This document shows, piece after piece, positions 62,267 to 64,000 of a stretch of 64,000 nt of DNA. This DNA is from Kolteria novifilia. GTDB taxonomy: Bacteria > Planctomycetota > Planctomycetia > Kolteriales > Kolteriaceae. Positions within the stretch are counted from its first letter, which is position 1, and each line of letters begins with the position of its first letter. The DNA is taken from positions 1,302,001 to 1,366,000 of the forward strand of contig CP036279.1 of assembly GCA_007748055.1 (NCBI GenBank). The letters run 5' to 3'. The notes under the pieces are model-generated. The model searched no databases and was not told the origin of the DNA. It saw nothing but the letters and a program-made list of their open reading frames with translations. Both the position numbers and the translations under genes were made by a program.

Positions 62267-64000
62267 GTGGCAATCTTGGATGCCGCCCGGTTCCGTGGAA
62301 GCGGAAAGGAATCTGCGATGGCGACCCTCTTGGCGTCGAGTGCCTCGTGTTGTCCTTCCTCGGACAAGTCGTGCGAGGCCTCTCGTTCGTCGTCCACGAA
62401 CGATGGCCATCCTCCCAATCACGCTCTCGCGACCAGGAACGACCAGCGACTTCTGCTCGCCCGCGCGGCCTTGAGTCGCTGGCAGGGAGTCGGCGATTGG
62501 CGACTCTTCGCGCCGCTTGCTTGGCTCGTTCGCTTGCTTCGCCCCCGTCTCCACGATCAAACGTCACTCTTGCGAGTCTCCCAGTCGTTCGACACGGTCG
62601 GTGAGCCGCTAGCCCCCGCGGACCTCGACCAGTGGTCCGCCGAGTACCTCTTGCCCGCATGGTTTCCGAAGGGATGGATGCGGATCGAATGCGCGTTCGA
62701 CGGCCACCCCGCGGCGTGCGCGCTCGTCGAAGCGGTTCCTCTCTCGGAACACGAACCTGACCAGCCGATCGCTCGCTTTGAGAGAGTCGGCCGTGATGGG
62801 ATCCGCTGGATCCACTTGGACGGTCCCGCGCTCGGTCTGCGAATCGTCGTACGCGAGGGGGGAGAGGAATTTCGGCTCCTCCGGTTCAATGCGCGCCACG
62901 TCCCCTGGCGACGCTGGACGCAGTGGTCACACGCGTTGGGAGCGCGGTCTCGCTCCGGGGGAGCGTCCTTTTCCGAACGGCCCACGGGCCTTCGCGTGGT
63001 GGGGGAACATACCCCACTGGATCTCCCGGTGGCCACGACGCCAGTTCGCGAACGCTCCGCGGGCGAACCGCCCGTTCTCTACATCCTGGCGCAACCGCCG
63101 ACGGAAGAGGCGGCGAACACGATTGTCCACCACGTCCGTCGACTGAGACAACGGGGAAGAACCGTCCGGGTGACATCGCTCGAAGGGGCGTCCGCGCTGG
63201 TCCGTACCTGTTTGTCGACCACCTTCGACTCGAAAGAGGAACTGGCCGAGAGTCTTGCCGGCTTTCGCGGCAACAAGATCGCCTGCGATGCTCTGGCCGC
63301 TCAACTGGTCGCCGAGAGCCTTTGCGGTTCGGATCGCGGGTTCGCCCTCGTGCTCGATCCCTCGGTCAAGGTGAACGTCGATGGTCTCGACTTCCGAGCG
63401 ACGGGACGCCGGCTGACTTGGATCGTCGAGCGTGCCGCGGTGGGACGACGACTTCGCGAGTTCATCGGTCGAGAGCCTCTGACCATCGGCTTTGGTGTCG
63501 ACGGAGAGTCGGAGGAGGATTCCGATGAGTCGGAGGTGCCTCGCGACTACTTTCTCCTAGCCGCATTCGGTTCGAGCGACGGCGTCGGTGGCGAAGCCGA
63601 ACGCCAAACCGAGGGCTTGCTGCGCCAAGTGCTCGAGCGTTGCCTGCGGTTGAGCGATCAAACTCGCGTGGTGACGATCGGGTCGGATGTCATCGCGTCG
63701 ACATCGTTTTCGCCGGGGCATTACCATGTCGAATCCCCGTCGCCCGATCAGCGCAAGAGGCTATGGCGGCGCGCGGGACTCTTTCTTTGCGTCGGCGCCA
63801 CCGCCGAGGCGCATCGTCAAGTCGTCGAGGCGATGGCTCACGGCTGCCCGGTCGTGACGATCGACTCGGAAGTCCATGCGGAAGTCTGCCGCGATGGACA
63901 GACCGCGATGGTTGCTCCGCGAGGCGACGTCGAAGGACTCGCGCGCAAGTGCCTGATGATTCAGTCGGACCCGAGGCTCGCGCGACAACTGAGTCTCGCC
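62267..64000 (+). CDS. Glycosyltransferase, 3' end beyond the window
   Basis: One frame stays open for 578 codons to the right edge. AAAGGA lies 7 nt before GTG 62267. The N-terminal 60 residues are Ser/Cys-rich; a middle part follows (PPVLYILAQPPTEEAANTIV, RRLRQRGRTVRVTSLE). The C-terminal part has RAGLFLCVGATAEAHRQVVE, AMAHGCPVVTIDSEVHAEV and GQTAMVAPRGDVEGLARKCL, the GT-B second domain of GT4-type enzymes, where the EAMAHG and DVEGLA segments bind the sugar donor. Substrates are unknown. The C terminus is lost at 64000. Confidence 0.75.
   Translation, partial: MAILDAARFRGSGKESAMATLLASSASCCPSSDKSCEASRSSSTNDGHPPNHALATRNDQRLLLARAALSRWQGVGDWRLFAPLAWLVRLLRPRLHDQTSLLRVSQSFDTVGEPLAPADLDQWSAEYLLPAWFPKGWMRIECAFDGHPAACALVEAVPLSEHEPDQPIARFERVGRDGIRWIHLDGPALGLRIVVREGGEEFRLLRFNARHVPWRRWTQWSHALGARSRSGGASFSERPTGLRVVGEHTPLDLPVATTPVRERSAGEPPVLYILAQPPTEEAANTIVHHVRRLRQRGRTVRVTSLEGASALVRTCLSTTFDSKEELAESLAGFRGNKIACDALAAQLVAESLCGSDRGFALVLDPSVKVNVDGLDFRATGRRLTWIVERAAVGRRLREFIGREPLTIGFGVDGESEEDSDESEVPRDYFLLAAFGSSDGVGGEAERQTEGLLRQVLERCLRLSDQTRVVTIGSDVIASTSFSPGHYHVESPSPDQRKRLWRRAGLFLCVGATAEAHRQVVEAMAHGCPVVTIDSEVHAEVCRDGQTAMVAPRGDVEGLARKCLMIQSDPRLARQLSLA

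Overview
The window looks like chromosomal DNA from a GC-rich planctomycete, most likely close to Isosphaeraceae/Gemmataceae. This is inferred from the mix of a secreted CxPxR sulfatase, a DUF1579 protein, SMP-30 and sodium-symporter genes, many short secreted or lipobox proteins, large proteins with no close family, two clpP genes and an unusual ribosomal-protein layout. No 16S rRNA gene is present, so the placement is not proven.

Left part (1-6190): a membrane protein cut by the left edge, a small secreted Tyr-rich protein, a FemAB/GNAT-like acyltransferase, a lipoprotein that resembles an M48 peptidase but lacks its metal site, and a large outer-membrane beta-barrel protein facing left. 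Several GC-rich palindromes lie in the gaps.

Translation block (6528-23768): the S10 and spc operons run on the + strand from rpsJ to rplO, then secY and map. An initiator tRNA gene sits inside the S10 operon between rpsS and rplV. rpmD is missing, with no room for it between rpsE and rplO. adk and infA are not present. The alpha operon (rpmJ-rpsM-rpsK-rpoA-rplQ, without rpsD) is on the opposite strand and converges on map. A gene for an HELYH metallopeptidase-like protein lies at the junction.

Middle (24129-43075): a ZnuC/ZnuB-type importer without its binding protein, purE-purK, a sulfatase, a DUF1579 protein, dusB, and a degenerate ABC ATPase with a shortened FtsX-like permease. Next come a DUF318 permease and a TIGR03943 partner, both carrying His-Asp runs. 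A divergent pair of large unknown proteins follows (a HEAT-like/transmembrane protein and a 657-residue protein), then csaA and an alpha/beta hydrolase.

Right part (43131-64000): a 1004-residue membrane-bound sigma-54 activator is divergent from the hydrolase. A sigma-54-type promoter faces the hydrolase and a palindrome lies between them, which suggests one regulatory unit. Then come metF, a STAS protein, a YkgJ-type Cys-cluster protein, a VOC protein, a protein with an HEAAH motif resembling the HExxH peptide-modification family, SMP-30, an SSF symporter with a small DUF3311 partner, a two-part glycosyltransferase-like protein and tRNA-Gly(GCC). The window ends with tig, two clpP genes, a lipoprotein and a glycosyltransferase cut by the right edge.

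Two families of dispersed intergenic palindromes recur through the window. One is built on CATGCCCACGC/GCGTGGGCATG with a CACCC flank; the other on CTCCCCCTTG/CAAGGGGGAG.
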